A DNA stretch of 64,000 nt. It comes from Microbacterium sp. Clip185 (lineage in GTDB: Bacteria; Actinomycetota; Actinomycetes; Actinomycetales; Microbacteriaceae). A program made the position numbers and the translations under genes. The DNA is taken from the NCBI RefSeq assembly GCF_028743715.1, contig NZ_CP117996.1:1860001-1924000 (forward strand), in the 5' to 3' direction. Shown here one piece after another: positions 51,756-60,729 of this stretch (the stretch's first letter is position 1; each line of letters opens with the position of its first letter). The notes under the pieces are model-generated. The model searched no databases. It was not told where the DNA came from and was given only the letters and a program-made list of their open reading frames with translations.

Positions 51756-52125
51756 TGGTGGAGATGGGGGGAATCGAACCCCCGTCCATCGCTGTGATAC
51801 GGCGGCTTCTCCGGGCGCAGTCTGTGGAGACGTTCTGCTCGGCTCCGACTTTTAGCACAGACACATAAGTCGACGAGCCCAGTCTGGGAAGAGTCCCACG
51901 CACCGTCCAGACGCCGGTACGTAGCAAGATCCCTAGATGACGCCAGGGTCCGTGTCGGGATCACACACGGTCTGACGGACTATCGGGCTCGCTTAGGCAG
52001 CGAGGGCGAAGTCAGTGCGCTTGGATTCGGCACTTATTGGTTTACAGGGAGCGTTTACGAGATAACCCTGCATCCTCGGCCCGCTTCTCGGCGATTCGCA
52101 AGCGATGTCGAAACCGATCATCCCC
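51756..52125 (-). ncRNA. ssrA: tmRNA (transfer-messenger RNA)
   Basis: A 370-base tmRNA that, with SmpB, releases ribosomes stalled on broken mRNAs and tags their products for proteolysis. The tRNA-like end has 5' GGGGATG pairing with CATCTCC and an encoded ACCA 3' end; the T-arm reads GGGGGTTCGATTCCCCC. The tag frame resumes at GCC after the ATAAGT signal and encodes AESKRTDFALAA before TAA. Conserved D-loop-like GATCGGTTTCGACAT is at the 5' end. smpB lies 3.7 kb upstream on the same strand. The 3' end is a usual target for integrases, and the adjacent gene is broken. Confidence 0.96.
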
Positions 52126-52259
52126 GTGAACCCTTCGGTGAAGGAACCATTGTCGCTCTGTGGAGTTGTCACCTCGCGGGCAGGACCCGCGAGCATCACA
52201 GACTACAACGGATGCGGGCCAGCCGCCATTCCCGAAGGCTTCGCTACGGCCCCCGCGGA

Positions 52260-52265
52260 TACGAT
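52260..52265 (+). promoter_or_regulatory. Predicted leaderless -10 element (TACGAT)
   Basis: TACGAT ends six bases before the ATG at 52272. Confidence 0.5.
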
Positions 52266-52271
52266 CGAAGG

Positions 52272-53087
52272 ATGACCGCTCCCCGCCGTCCACCCCGTCC
52301 GCAGGTGACGCTCGAGGTCGTCCGGACCACGGCGCTGAGCCCCGGGATGGTGCGCGTCACTCTCGGCGGAGATGGGTTCGCGGCGTTCGCCGACCGCGAA
52401 GAGACCGACAAGTACGTCAAGCTTCACATCCCGCCGGCCGGGAGCACGCTGACCCCGCCGTACGACCTGGCGGAGTTGCGTGAACGTCTTCCCTTCGACG
52501 AATTGCCGAGTGTCCGCACGTACACCGTGCGCCGGGTCGACCACTCCGCACGCACGCTCGACATCGACATCGTCACCCACGGCGACACGGGCGTCGCCGG
52601 CCGCTGGGCGGCGACCGTACGCCCCGGCGACCTGCTCACCTTCGCCGGCCCGGGCGGCGGGTATCGACCTGATGTCACGGCCGACCACCGCTTGTTCGTC
52701 GGCGACGAGTCCGCGCTCCCCGCGATCGCTGCGTCACTCGAGGCCCTCCCGCCGGGGGTTGGCGCCATGGCCATCGTGGAGACGCGCTCCTCGGCGCACC
52801 GCATCCCCCTGCCCGCATCCGCAGACGTCACATGGGTCGACGAAGACCACGGCGCGCCGGGCTCGCGCCTCGTCGATGCCGTCGCAGGCGCTCCATGGCC
52901 GTCCGGCCGTGTGCAGGTCTTCGCGCACGGAGAACGAGAGGCGATGAAGAGGCTGCGCGCGGTCTTCGCAGAACGCGGCGTCGCGCGCCAGGACCTCTCA
53001 CTGTCCGCTTACTGGGCGTACGGGCGCAGCGAAGACACCTTCCAGGCCGAGAAGCGACTCCCCGTGGGCCAGATCTTTCCCGACTGA
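52272..53087 (+). CDS. Siderophore-interacting protein (FAD-dependent ferric-siderophore reductase)
   Basis: A 271-residue SIP-family reductase that releases iron from imported siderophores in the cytoplasm using FAD and NAD(P)H. The N-terminal beta-barrel has the flavin motif SVRTYTVRRVD at about residues 78-88 and DIDIVTHGDTGVAGRWA; the NAD(P)H domain begins at ADHRLFVGDESALPAIAASL. The C-terminus SAYWAYGRSEDTFQAEKR carries the family-specific lysine region. TACGAT six bases before the ATG fixes the start. No siderophore synthesis or transport genes are nearby. Twenty bases later a SIMPL gene follows on the same strand. Confidence 0.9.
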   Translation: MTAPRRPPRPQVTLEVVRTTALSPGMVRVTLGGDGFAAFADREETDKYVKLHIPPAGSTLTPPYDLAELRERLPFDELPSVRTYTVRRVDHSARTLDIDIVTHGDTGVAGRWAATVRPGDLLTFAGPGGGYRPDVTADHRLFVGDESALPAIAASLEALPPGVGAMAIVETRSSAHRIPLPASADVTWVDEDHGAPGSRLVDAVAGAPWPSGRVQVFAHGEREAMKRLRAVFAERGVARQDLSLSAYWAYGRSEDTFQAEKRLPVGQIFPD

Positions 53088-53094
53088 ACGTCCG

Positions 53095-53100
53095 TAGGCT
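53095..53100 (+). promoter_or_regulatory. Predicted leaderless -10 element (TAGGCT)
   Basis: TAGGCT ends seven bases before the ATG at 53108 and lies in the 20-base gap after the siderophore reductase gene. Confidence 0.4.
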
Positions 53101-53107
53101 GGGCCGC

Positions 53108-53755
53108 ATGAGCGAGGACGTCACGATCACGGTCCGCGGCTCCCACGTGGAGCGCATCTCCGCCGAGGAGGGCGTCGCCCGGATCGCCGTGCGAGTCGAG
53201 CATCACGACCGCAGTGAAGCGATGGCCCGGCTCGCAGCATCCGGCCAGCGCGTGCGCGAGGACCTCGAGAGGTGTGCGGCCTCCGGCGGGCTCGTGTCGT
53301 GGACCAGTTCGCGTGCCCAGATCTTCACCGATCGCCCGTGGGGACCCGACGGCACCCGCTTGGACCCCGTCCACCACGCATCGCTCGAGTTGCGAGCCGT
53401 GTTCGACGATGCGGATGCCCTGTCGGCGTGGATCGACACTGCCACCGCCGATCCCGCCGTCCAGTTGGACGGCATCGACTGGCGGCTGACGGAAGCGACC
53501 GCGCTGGATGCACGCGACCGGGTGGCCCGCGCAGCCGTGCAGGATGCGGTCGCTCGAGCTCGGTCCTACGCGGCGTCGCTCGGTCTGCACCATGTCACAG
53601 CCATCGAGATCGCCGACGCAGGGCTGCTCTCACCCGACTCGGCGCCGGCGGGGCCGATGATGATGAAGTCCGCCGCCGCGGACGCTGCCGTCGTCGTACG
53701 TCCAGACGAGGTCGTCGTCGCGGTCGGGGTCGAGGCGCGGTTCAGCGCTCGCTGA
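53108..53755 (+). CDS. SIMPL (DUF541) domain protein
   Basis: A 215-residue protein made of one SIMPL domain (MSEDVTITVRGSHVERISAE at the start, repeated beta-alpha-beta units, and VVRPDEVVVAVGVEARF at the end). Most family members are periplasmic; this one has no signal peptide, so it is predicted to be cytoplasmic. Function is unknown, with links in other organisms to signalling and oxidative stress. The -10 element seven bases upstream supports the start and suggests it has its own promoter. It overlaps the convergent sensor kinase by 14 bases. Confidence 0.8.
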   Translation: MSEDVTITVRGSHVERISAEEGVARIAVRVEHHDRSEAMARLAASGQRVREDLERCAASGGLVSWTSSRAQIFTDRPWGPDGTRLDPVHHASLELRAVFDDADALSAWIDTATADPAVQLDGIDWRLTEATALDARDRVARAAVQDAVARARSYAASLGLHHVTAIEIADAGLLSPDSAPAGPMMMKSAAADAAVVVRPDEVVVAVGVEARFSAR

Positions 53756-55745
53756 GAGGCTCTTCCGACAGCGGGAGTCGCAAGGTGGCGAGCGTTCCGC
53801 CCGTCTCCCCCTCCGACAGCACGATCGCGCCGCCCATCGCGCCCGCCAGCGCCTGCGCCACCGACAGGCCGATGCCCGAGCCCGGCACGCCGTCGCTCAC
53901 CGCCTGCGCACTGCGGTAGAACCGCTCGAAGACGCGCGCCCTGTCTTGTTCACTGATACCCGGTCCGTGGTCCTCGATCTCGACGAGCGCCGCGTGACCG
54001 ATCGGACCCGCCGTCACGCGGATGACCCCCTGCTCCGGGGAGAACTTGATCGCGTTGGTGAGCAGATTCGTGACGATCTGTCCGAGCTCGGCCTCGTTCG
54101 CCCGCACGGGCACCGGCCCCTGGACATCGCTGTCCACCCGAAGGCAGCGCTCATCGATCCGGTAGCGCAGATCTTCGAGGGAGTCCGTGACGATCCGCGC
54201 CAGATCCACGATGCGCGTGCCGTGCATCCCGACCGGGGGCTGCGTGATGGTCGCGGCCCGCAGGGAATTGGACACCAGTGTCGCCAGCCGATCGGCGTTG
54301 CGGCTGATGACCTCGACGTACGCCTTCTGATCCGGGTCCGTGACGCTGTCCTCGAGCTCCTCCGCGTACCCCACGATCGCTGTGATGGGTGTGCGCAGCT
54401 CGTGGGAAACGCTCGCGACGAACGCGTCCTGCTTGTGGTTGAGTTCGCGCAACGCCTCGCTGACATGCCGCTCACGGTCCAGCTGGCTCGCCATCGCCTG
54501 CTCGACAGCGCGCACCGGGCGAAGGTCCTCGATCGTGACGAGCAGGATGCGGCCGAGCTCGGGTCGCATGATCGGGTCGACCCAGAAGCGCGCCGGCACC
54601 GCATCCTCACCCAGCTCGTCGCTCTCGTGCGAGCGCTCCTGATCGCCGGCGTCACCCAGGATGCGGCGAAGGGGGGCGTCGTCGAGAACCCGCCACTCAC
54701 CGTCGGCATGCACCAGCTGCCCGTTGAAGAGCTCCGCGGCTACATCGTTCGCCTCCAGGACCCGGAGCCTGCGCGACTCCCGCACCTGTGTGACGAGGAA
54801 GCCGGTACGGGAGCGCGCGAACGCATCGCGCAGGAGCCGCAGCACCGCATCCTGCCGGTCCTCGAGTTCTCTGCGTTCCGCACGCTGCGTCGCGATCACC
54901 AGGCAGGTGATGGCGATGGCCACCGCGTAGACCTGCAGCAGAGTGCTGGTCGGCAGCAGGCCCTCGGCGTTGGCGAACGGCCCGTAGCCCGCCACGGTCA
55001 GTCCGCTCGCGAGCGACACCGCCAGCAGCACCTGCCCGATCGCCACGAACATCGTCTGCGAGAACGCCGCCCACGCCAGCAGGGGTACCGGCAGGAACGA
55101 CAGGGGAGCCGAGGCGAAAGGACCGAACGCGACAGCGACGAGGAGGGCGATGGCCGCGGTGAGAGTGACGGCGCGCCACCAGGGCCCAGGGCGCTGGCTC
55201 GAACGGTCGATGAGCACGAGCGGCACGATGAGCAGGAGCGCGGAAAGGTGGGAGGCCCCGGTCCCCACGAACCGCGCCACGAAGTCGCCGCCGGCCGCTG
55301 CCGCCGCGCCCGCCACGACGAGCGCCAGCGCTGCCGCGGCAGCGACCGCGGTCAGGATGAAACGGCCGACGTCCCGCGTCGTCGACAACCGTGGAGCCGC
55401 ACCCTTCGGGGTGAGCCCCGCCACCATGACGGCGATCTCGGCGGCGGTGCCGACCAAGCTCGCCGTGACCACGAGCGGCGGACGTCCCGCGAGAGCGGAT
55501 GCGGTCGCGGTCAGCAGCGACGCGACGAGGATCACCAGCGGCACGTACCGGGGCGCAGCGCTGAGCGCGGCGGCGGCACCCGCTCCCGCGGCCGGCCACC
55601 ACCAGGAGGTCGGCTGCTCCCCCGCCTGACCGAGGGCGAACGCCGACGCGAGCACGAAGCCGAGCAGCAGAATCGCTGCCACCACGGTGCTCCGCCGCCA
55701 CGGAGGAAGCGCTGTGATGTGGAAGAGGAGGTTCGGACGGGTCAT
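53742..55745 (-). CDS. Membrane sensor histidine kinase (MASE1-PAS-HisKA-HATPase)
   Basis: A 667-residue sensor kinase. Eight or more membrane segments make up the first ~290 residues, resembling a MASE1-type sensor; a PAS-like region follows (RSRTGFLVTQVRESRRLRVL) at about 310-420. The phosphoacceptor histidine is in SVSHELRTPITAIVGYAEEL at about residue 445. The ATP-binding domain has NLLTNAIKFS (N box), DHGPGI (G1) and GSGIGLSVAQAL (G2). No response regulator gene is adjacent, so it is an orphan within this window. The signal is unknown. The gene lies between ssrA and smpB. Confidence 0.9.
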   Translation of the reverse strand: MTRPNLLFHITALPPWRRSTVVAAILLLGFVLASAFALGQAGEQPTSWWWPAAGAGAAAALSAAPRYVPLVILVASLLTATASALAGRPPLVVTASLVGTAAEIAVMVAGLTPKGAAPRLSTTRDVGRFILTAVAAAAALALVVAGAAAAAGGDFVARFVGTGASHLSALLLIVPLVLIDRSSQRPGPWWRAVTLTAAIALLVAVAFGPFASAPLSFLPVPLLAWAAFSQTMFVAIGQVLLAVSLASGLTVAGYGPFANAEGLLPTSTLLQVYAVAIAITCLVIATQRAERRELEDRQDAVLRLLRDAFARSRTGFLVTQVRESRRLRVLEANDVAAELFNGQLVHADGEWRVLDDAPLRRILGDAGDQERSHESDELGEDAVPARFWVDPIMRPELGRILLVTIEDLRPVRAVEQAMASQLDRERHVSEALRELNHKQDAFVASVSHELRTPITAIVGYAEELEDSVTDPDQKAYVEVISRNADRLATLVSNSLRAATITQPPVGMHGTRIVDLARIVTDSLEDLRYRIDERCLRVDSDVQGPVPVRANEAELGQIVTNLLTNAIKFSPEQGVIRVTAGPIGHAALVEIEDHGPGISEQDRARVFERFYRSAQAVSDGVPGSGIGLSVAQALAGAMGGAIVLSEGETGGTLATLRLPLSEEPLSER

Positions 55746-55790
55746 CGGGCGACGCCGCCTATGTGCGTGCGGCGCGGACCCATCGTTCGA

Positions 55791-56267
55791 TCACTCCCCG
55801 ACGCGGTTGCGTAGGCGCATCGCGCGCTCGGCTTCGCGGGTGTCCTGCCGTTCTCGCAGGGTCTGGCGCTTGTCATACTCGCGCTTGCCCTTCGCGACCG
55901 CCAACTCGATCTTCGCCCGGCCGTCGGAGAAGTACAGCCGCAGCGGCACGAGCGTGTAGCCGCCGGCCGAAACGGCGTGGGAGAGCTTCACGATCTCCTC
56001 TTTGTGCAGCAGGAGCTTGCGCGTGCGCTTCGCGGCGTGGTTCGTCCAGTGCCCCTGCGAGTACTCGGGGATGTGCACGGCGTCGAGGAACGCCTCGCCG
56101 CCCTGGATGTACGCGTAACCGTCGGACAGGTTGGCACGGCCCTGGCGCAGCGACTTCACCTCGGTACCGGTCAGCACGAGGCCGGCCTCGTACGTCTTCT
56201 CGACGGTGTATTCGTGGCGCGCGCGGCGGTTGGTCGCGACGACCTTCTCTCCGCGTTCCCTGGGCAT
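55791..56267 (-). CDS. smpB: SsrA-binding protein
   Basis: Binds the tRNA-like domain of tmRNA and places it in the A site of stalled ribosomes. The 158-residue protein has the OB-fold core (HEYTVEKTYEAGLVLTGTEV, SLRQGRANLSDGYAYIQGG) and the basic C-terminal tail that probes the mRNA channel (KGKREYDKRQTLRERQDTRE). AAGGAG lies before the ATG at 56267, which is preferred over an ATG eight codons upstream. It follows ftsX on the same strand, 69 bases away, as is common in actinobacteria (prfB-ftsE-ftsX-smpB). Confidence 0.96.
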   Translation of the reverse strand: MPRERGEKVVATNRRARHEYTVEKTYEAGLVLTGTEVKSLRQGRANLSDGYAYIQGGEAFLDAVHIPEYSQGHWTNHAAKRTRKLLLHKEEIVKLSHAVSAGGYTLVPLRLYFSDGRAKIELAVAKGKREYDKRQTLRERQDTREAERAMRLRNRVGE

Positions 56268-56336
56268 GCTCTCTCCTTCGTGCGACCGCACGGCGCGCGG
56301 CAGCCCGTCAGTCTAGCAAGCCCAGCGCCCCTCGGA

Positions 56337-57251
56337 TCAGGCGCGCAACCACCGACGTATCGCGAAGCCGGCCGACAGCGCGGCGAGCAGGACGCCGATG
56401 ACGACGATGACCGGGATCACGAGCGCGAGATCGGAGTACCCGACCCACGTCGTGACGAAGCCGATGCGCTCACGCAGATACCCGTTGATGCCGAACTCGA
56501 CGGTCGCCCAGACGCCGACGCTCGCCAGAGCCGAACCGATCAGCGCGGCGAAGACGCCCTCGAGGATGAAGGGTGTCTGGATGAACCTGTTCGAAGCACC
56601 TACGAGGCGCATGATCCCGAGTTCCTTGCGTCTGGCGAAGGCCGAGAGGCGGATGGTGGTTGCGATCAGCAGCACGGCGGCGACGAGCATGAGACCCGCG
56701 ATCCCGACCGCGATGTACGTCGCGATCGTGAGCGCCGAGAACAGCGGCTCCAGGTACTGCATCTGATCCTTGACCTCTTCGACGCCCTTGCTTCCGCCGA
56801 AGGCCTCCGCGATCACATCCGATTGCGACTGGTCGACGAGGTTGATCGAGAACGTCGCGTTGAACTGGTCGGGGGTGACGATGTTCTCGTACTCCGACCC
56901 CAGTTGCTGGATGGCTTTCTCGTAGACTTGCTCGTTGGTCTCGAACGTGTAGTCCTTGATCAGCGGCGACAGAGCAGGGCCCTCCAGCTCGGCCTTGATC
57001 TGATCGATCTGGTCTTGCGTGGCGACGCCGTCGGAGCAGGTGCTCGCGGTGGAGACACTGGCGCACATGTAGACCGCGACCTGGGCGCGATCCACCCAGA
57101 AGTCCTTCATCTTGCCGATCTGCATCTGCATCAGCACGGCCGCGCCCACAAAGGTGAGCGACACGAAGGTCACGAGCACGACGGAGATGACCATCGATGC
57201 GTTCCGGCGGAGGCCGCTGAGGGCCTCCCCCATGATCAGTCCGAATCTCAT
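56337..57251 (-). CDS. ftsX: Cell-division protein FtsX
   Basis: Membrane partner of FtsE; the complex transmits division signals across the membrane and activates peptidoglycan hydrolases (RipC-type in actinobacteria). The 304-residue protein has the type VII ABC permease layout: an N-terminal segment (MVISVVLVTFVSLTFVGAAV), an outer domain of ~120 residues with two cysteines (YMCASVSTASTCSDG) that probably pair, then three segments (TYIAVGIAGLMLVAAVLLIA and others). The ATG overlaps the ftsE stop as ATGA. Confidence 0.95.
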   Translation of the reverse strand: MRFGLIMGEALSGLRRNASMVISVVLVTFVSLTFVGAAVLMQMQIGKMKDFWVDRAQVAVYMCASVSTASTCSDGVATQDQIDQIKAELEGPALSPLIKDYTFETNEQVYEKAIQQLGSEYENIVTPDQFNATFSINLVDQSQSDVIAEAFGGSKGVEEVKDQMQYLEPLFSALTIATYIAVGIAGLMLVAAVLLIATTIRLSAFARRKELGIMRLVGASNRFIQTPFILEGVFAALIGSALASVGVWATVEFGINGYLRERIGFVTTWVGYSDLALVIPVIVVIGVLLAALSAGFAIRRWLRA

Positions 57252-58267
57252 CGCGTGGGTCCCACCTCGTCATCGGACGCGCCGAGGCCCAGCCGGTCGG
57301 CGAGTCCCAGTTCCGCGGGCAGGTCGGCGTCGGGGCGCGGGGCGCGCTCCTCCTCGGCCAGACGTGCCGCCAGTGCTTCTGCGGCCTTCGCCTCTGCCAC
57401 CGCGGCCGCGTGCGCCGGCTCGGTTCGGGCAGCCTGCTCCGTGGCCGCGACGGCCGCATCCATCGTCAAGGGAGCGATCTGACCGGTCTCGGCGATCTCG
57501 CGATGCACGTCGAGCACAGCCGTCAGGGCGGCGACAGCCGCCGCGCCCTTCTCGACCTCGGGAGCCAGGCGCGGGATGGCGGACGTGTCGCCGTATCCGC
57601 CGTGGCGCTCATCGCGCACGATCTCACCGCTGCGAAGCTCGATCACACGACGCTGCATCTGATCGACGAAGCCCGCCTCGTGCGTCGCCATGACGACCGT
57701 CGTGCCTCCGGCGTTGATGCGCGCGAGCAGCTGCATGATGTCGACGGATGTGGCCGGGTCGAGGTTTCCGGTGGGCTCGTCGGCCAGCAGGATCTGCGGA
57801 CGGTTGACCAGCGCGCGGGCGATCGCGACGCGCTGCTGCTCACCGCCGGACAGCTCGTGCGGCAGACGCTTCTCTTTGCCGTCGAGCCCGACGAGCGCGA
57901 GCGCCTCGGGGACGGCCTGCTGGATGAATCCGCGGGAGGAGCCGATCACCTGCAGGGTGAAGGCGACGTTCTGGAACACCGTCTTGGTCGGCAGGAGTCG
58001 GAAGTCCTGGAAGACGGCACCGATCTGACGCCGGAAGTAGGGCACCTTGCGGTTGGGCACCGAGCGCAGGTCGCGGCCGAGCACGACCACGCGGCCCTCA
58101 CTGGGCGAGTCCTCGCGCAGGATGAGGCGCAGGCAGGACGACTTGCCGGAGCCCGACGCCCCCACAAGGAAGACGAACTCTCCGCGTTGCACCTCGAAGT
58201 CAACGCTCTGCAGCGCAGGTCGGGAGGTGCCGCGATACCGCTTGGTGACGTTCTCGAACCGGATCAT
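57248..58267 (-). CDS. ftsE: Cell-division ATP-binding protein FtsE, with long C-terminal extension
   Basis: ATPase of the FtsEX complex. Walker A is GASGSGKSS at about residue 36, the signature is [15 protein letters not shown], and Walker B is [12 protein letters not shown]. The ABC domain is complete by about residue 228. A further ~110 residues follow, Ala/Glu-rich with predicted helices ([20 protein letters not shown], then [20 protein letters not shown]); standard FtsE is about 220-230 residues. The tail could contact cytoplasmic division factors, by inference. TAGGCT lies nine bases before the ATG. Coupled to ftsX by ATGA. Confidence 0.95.
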   Translation of the reverse strand: MIRFENVTKRYRGTSRPALQSVDFEVQRGEFVFLVGASGSGKSSCLRLILREDSPSEGRVVVLGRDLRSVPNRKVPYFRRQIGAVFQDFRLLPTKTVFQNVAFTLQVIGSSRGFIQQAVPEALALVGLDGKEKRLPHELSGGEQQRVAIARALVNRPQILLADEPTGNLDPATSVDIMQLLARINAGGTTVVMATHEAGFVDQMQRRVIELRSGEIVRDERHGGYGDTSAIPRLAPEVEKGAAAVAALTAVLDVHREIAETGQIAPLTMDAAVAATEQAARTEPAHAAAVAEAKAAEALAARLAEEERAPRPDADLPAELGLADRLGLGASDDEVGPTR

Positions 58268-58327
58268 GGCTGTGACAGCCTAAGCGCGCTTCCTACGGAT
58301 GCCCGCCACGACACCCGGCGCGCCGGA

Positions 58328-59437
58328 TCAGTCCTCGTCTTTGCGCTTGCGCCAGCGGATGCCGGCCGCGATGAAGCCGTCGAGGTCGCCGTCGAACACG
58401 GTGGCGGGGTTTCCCACCTCGTGTCCGGTGCGCAGGTCCTTCACGAGCTGCTGGCCGTAGAGGAAGTAGGAGCGCATCTGGTCGCCCCAGCTCGCGGTGA
58501 TGGTACCGGCGAGCTCCTTCTTCTTCGCGGCCTCCTCTTCGCGCTGCAGCAGCATGAGGCGCGTCTGCAGCACGCGCATGGCGGCGGCGCGGTTCTGGAT
58601 CTGCGACTTCTCGTTCTGCATCGAGACGACGATGCCGGTGGGGATGTGCGTGATGCGCACCGCAGAGTCTGTCGTGTTGACCGACTGACCGCCGGGACCG
58701 GACGAGCGGAAGACGTCGACGCGGATGTCGTTCTCGGGGACCTCGACCTCCTGCGCCTCCTCCATGACGGGGATGACTTCGACGGCGGCGAAGCTGGTCT
58801 GGCGCTTATCGGCCGAGCCGAACGGGCTGATCCGTGCGAGTCGGTGCGTGCCCGCCTCGACGGAGAGCGTTCCGTAGGCGTAGGGAGCATCGACCTCGAA
58901 GGTCGCGGACTTGATGCCCGCACCCTCGGCGTACGACGTGTCCATGACCTTCACCGGATACTTGTGACGCTCGGCCCACCGCAGGTACATGCGCATGAGC
59001 ATCTCGGCGAAATCGGTGGCGTCGTCGCCGCCTGCGCCGGAGCGGATGGTGACGACGGCCGATCGGGAGTCGTACTCGCCGTCGAGCAGGGTCTGCACCT
59101 CGAGCTGGCCGACGACGTCCTCGAGCTCGGCGATCTCGCGACGAGCCTCCTCCGCGGAGTCCTCGTCGTCCATCTCGTTGGCGAGCTCGACGAGCACATC
59201 GAGGTCGTCGAGACGCTGCTCGACCTCGGTGACGCGCTTGAGCTCGGCCTGGCGGTGACTGAGGGCGCTGGTGACCTTCTGCGCCTTCTCGACGTCGTCC
59301 CAGAGATCCGGCGCACCGGCTTCTTCGGAGAGCCGATCGATCTCCGCCCGGAGGGCGTCGACGTCGACGACGGCTTTGATGTCGCTGAAGGTGGAGCGGA
59401 GGGCCTGGATGTCGGCTGACGGATCGAATTCGAGCAT
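58328..59437 (-). CDS. prfB: Peptide chain release factor 2
   Basis: Recognises UGA and UAA stop codons and triggers peptide release. The 369-residue protein has the RF2 discriminator SPF in [16 protein letters not shown] and the catalytic GGQ in [18 protein letters not shown]. The reading frame is continuous: the programmed +1 frameshift near codon 26 of many bacterial prfB genes is absent, so autoregulation by that route is not possible here. The start ATG at 59437 has GGAG just upstream, and TACTCT lies eight bases before it, overlapping the divergent promoter. Confidence 0.95.
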   Translation of the reverse strand: MLEFDPSADIQALRSTFSDIKAVVDVDALRAEIDRLSEEAGAPDLWDDVEKAQKVTSALSHRQAELKRVTEVEQRLDDLDVLVELANEMDDEDSAEEARREIAELEDVVGQLEVQTLLDGEYDSRSAVVTIRSGAGGDDATDFAEMLMRMYLRWAERHKYPVKVMDTSYAEGAGIKSATFEVDAPYAYGTLSVEAGTHRLARISPFGSADKRQTSFAAVEVIPVMEEAQEVEVPENDIRVDVFRSSGPGGQSVNTTDSAVRITHIPTGIVVSMQNEKSQIQNRAAAMRVLQTRLMLLQREEEAAKKKELAGTITASWGDQMRSYFLYGQQLVKDLRTGHEVGNPATVFDGDLDGFIAAGIRWRKRKDED

Positions 59438-59445
59438 GGCACTCC

Positions 59446-59455
59446 AGAGTATCGT
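59446..59455. promoter_or_regulatory. Overlapping divergent -10 elements of prfB and the MFS gene
   Basis: In AGAGTATCGT, the minus strand reads TACTCT (eight bases before the prfB ATG) and the plus strand reads TATCGT (eight bases before the GTG at 59464). The two hexamers share the central TA. Confidence 0.5.
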
Positions 59456-59463
59456 GGATGCAC

Positions 59464-60729
59464 GTGTCCGACCGCGTCAGCTCTGTGCTCTGGCGGTTCG
59501 CGCCGATGATCTACGGCCCCACGATCCTCTTCGCCCTCGGCGAGGGGGCGGTGATCCCCCTCATCCCGATCCTTGCGGCGGAGCGCGGAGCGGATGTGGC
59601 TGAGGCCGCGTTCATCGCTTCCTTCCTCGTCGTGGGCCAGCTCTGCGGCAACATACCGGCCGGATGGTCGGTGGCGCGGCTCGGCGAGCGCCTCACGATG
59701 GCGATCGGCGGCGTGCTGGCGATCGCGGGCTCCGTCACGATGCTGCTCTCCCCCAATGCGGCCGTCCTCGCCGTGGCGGTGTTCGTGATCGGGTTCTGCG
59801 CGGCGGCGTTCGGCCTCGCCCGCCATTCCTTCATGACGACGCGGGTTCCGCTCGCCTTCCGGGCGCGGGCGCTGTCGCTCCTCGGCGGCTCGTTCCGCTT
59901 CGGCACGTTCGTGGGGCCCTTCATCGCGGCGGGACTCCTCGTCGCGGTGGGCAACGAGCTGTCGGCGGTGTGGTTCTTCATCGTCTGCCTCGTCGCCACC
60001 GTGCTGCTGGTGCTGCTCGGCCCCGATCCCGAGAAGACTCCGGACGCCCCCGACCGCGCGGCGACCCCCGAGGACGACAGCGGAGAACCGGTCACCGGCT
60101 CGATCCCCGCGGCAGAACGCGTCGGGGTGTTCCGCACGATGTGGCAGCACCGGCGGGTGCTCTCGCGCCTCGGGGTGGCCGCCGCATCCCTGTCGGCCGT
60201 CCGGTCGGCGCGTCAGGTCGTGCTGCCATTGTGGGGTCTCTCCCTCGGGCTCGACGCCCCGACGATCGCCCTTGTCGTCGGTGTCTCCGGGGCCATCGAC
60301 TTCGCCCTGTTCTATGCGAGCGGCCAGGTGATGGATCGCTTCGGCAGGCTCTGGGCCGCCCTGCCCGCCATGATCCTCATGGGCACCGGCTTCCTCGCCC
60401 TGTCGCTCACGCACGATCTCACCTCAGCGAACATGTGGTTCGCGATGTTCGCGGCGGTGCTCGGCGTGGGCAACGGCCTCTCCAGCGGCATCCTGCTCAC
60501 CCTCGGCGCGGACGTGGCGCCCAAGACCGAGCCGGCCGCGTTCCTCGGCTCGTGGCGCACCCTGACGGATGCCGGCGGCGCCGTCGCTCCGCTCCTGCTC
60601 ACCGCTCTCACCGCCGCCGCGTCGCTGTCGGTGGCGACCGGTGCGATGGGCGTGGTGGGATTGCTGGGCGCGGCGGCGTTCATCCGGTGGGTGCCGCGCT
60701 TCGTGCCGCGACGACGCGAGGAGAGCTGA
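59464..60729 (+). CDS. MFS transporter
   Basis: A 421-residue major facilitator with about twelve membrane segments. TM1 contains [19 protein letters not shown], motif A is reduced ([14 protein letters not shown]), and the second half repeats it as [10 protein letters not shown] ~45-residue charged loop with [19 protein letters not shown] joins the halves. The GTG at 59464 is preferred over an ATG at 59458 because the -10 element TATCGT would place the transcript start after that ATG. The stop shares one base with the alditol oxidase start (TGATG), so a sugar or polyol substrate is a reasonable inference. Confidence 0.85.
   Translation: MSDRVSSVLWRFAPMIYGPTILFALGEGAVIPLIPILAAERGADVAEAAFIASFLVVGQLCGNIPAGWSVARLGERLTMAIGGVLAIAGSVTMLLSPNAAVLAVAVFVIGFCAAAFGLARHSFMTTRVPLAFRARALSLLGGSFRFGTFVGPFIAAGLLVAVGNELSAVWFFIVCLVATVLLVLLGPDPEKTPDAPDRAATPEDDSGEPVTGSIPAAERVGVFRTMWQHRRVLSRLGVAAASLSAVRSARQVVLPLWGLSLGLDAPTIALVVGVSGAIDFALFYASGQVMDRFGRLWAALPAMILMGTGFLALSLTHDLTSANMWFAMFAAVLGVGNGLSSGILLTLGADVAPKTEPAAFLGSWRTLTDAGGAVAPLLLTALTAAASLSVATGAMGVVGLLGAAAFIRWVPRFVPRRREES

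Noticed and set aside
51323..51964. A 213-codon frame reading through the 3' half of ssrA
   Set aside because: Most of it is tmRNA read as protein. Only its last ~35 codons make sense, as the shifted end of the membrane-protein remnant.
58328..59437. Programmed +1 frameshift in prfB
   Set aside because: The frame is continuous from the start to the stop, with no internal TGA near codon 26.
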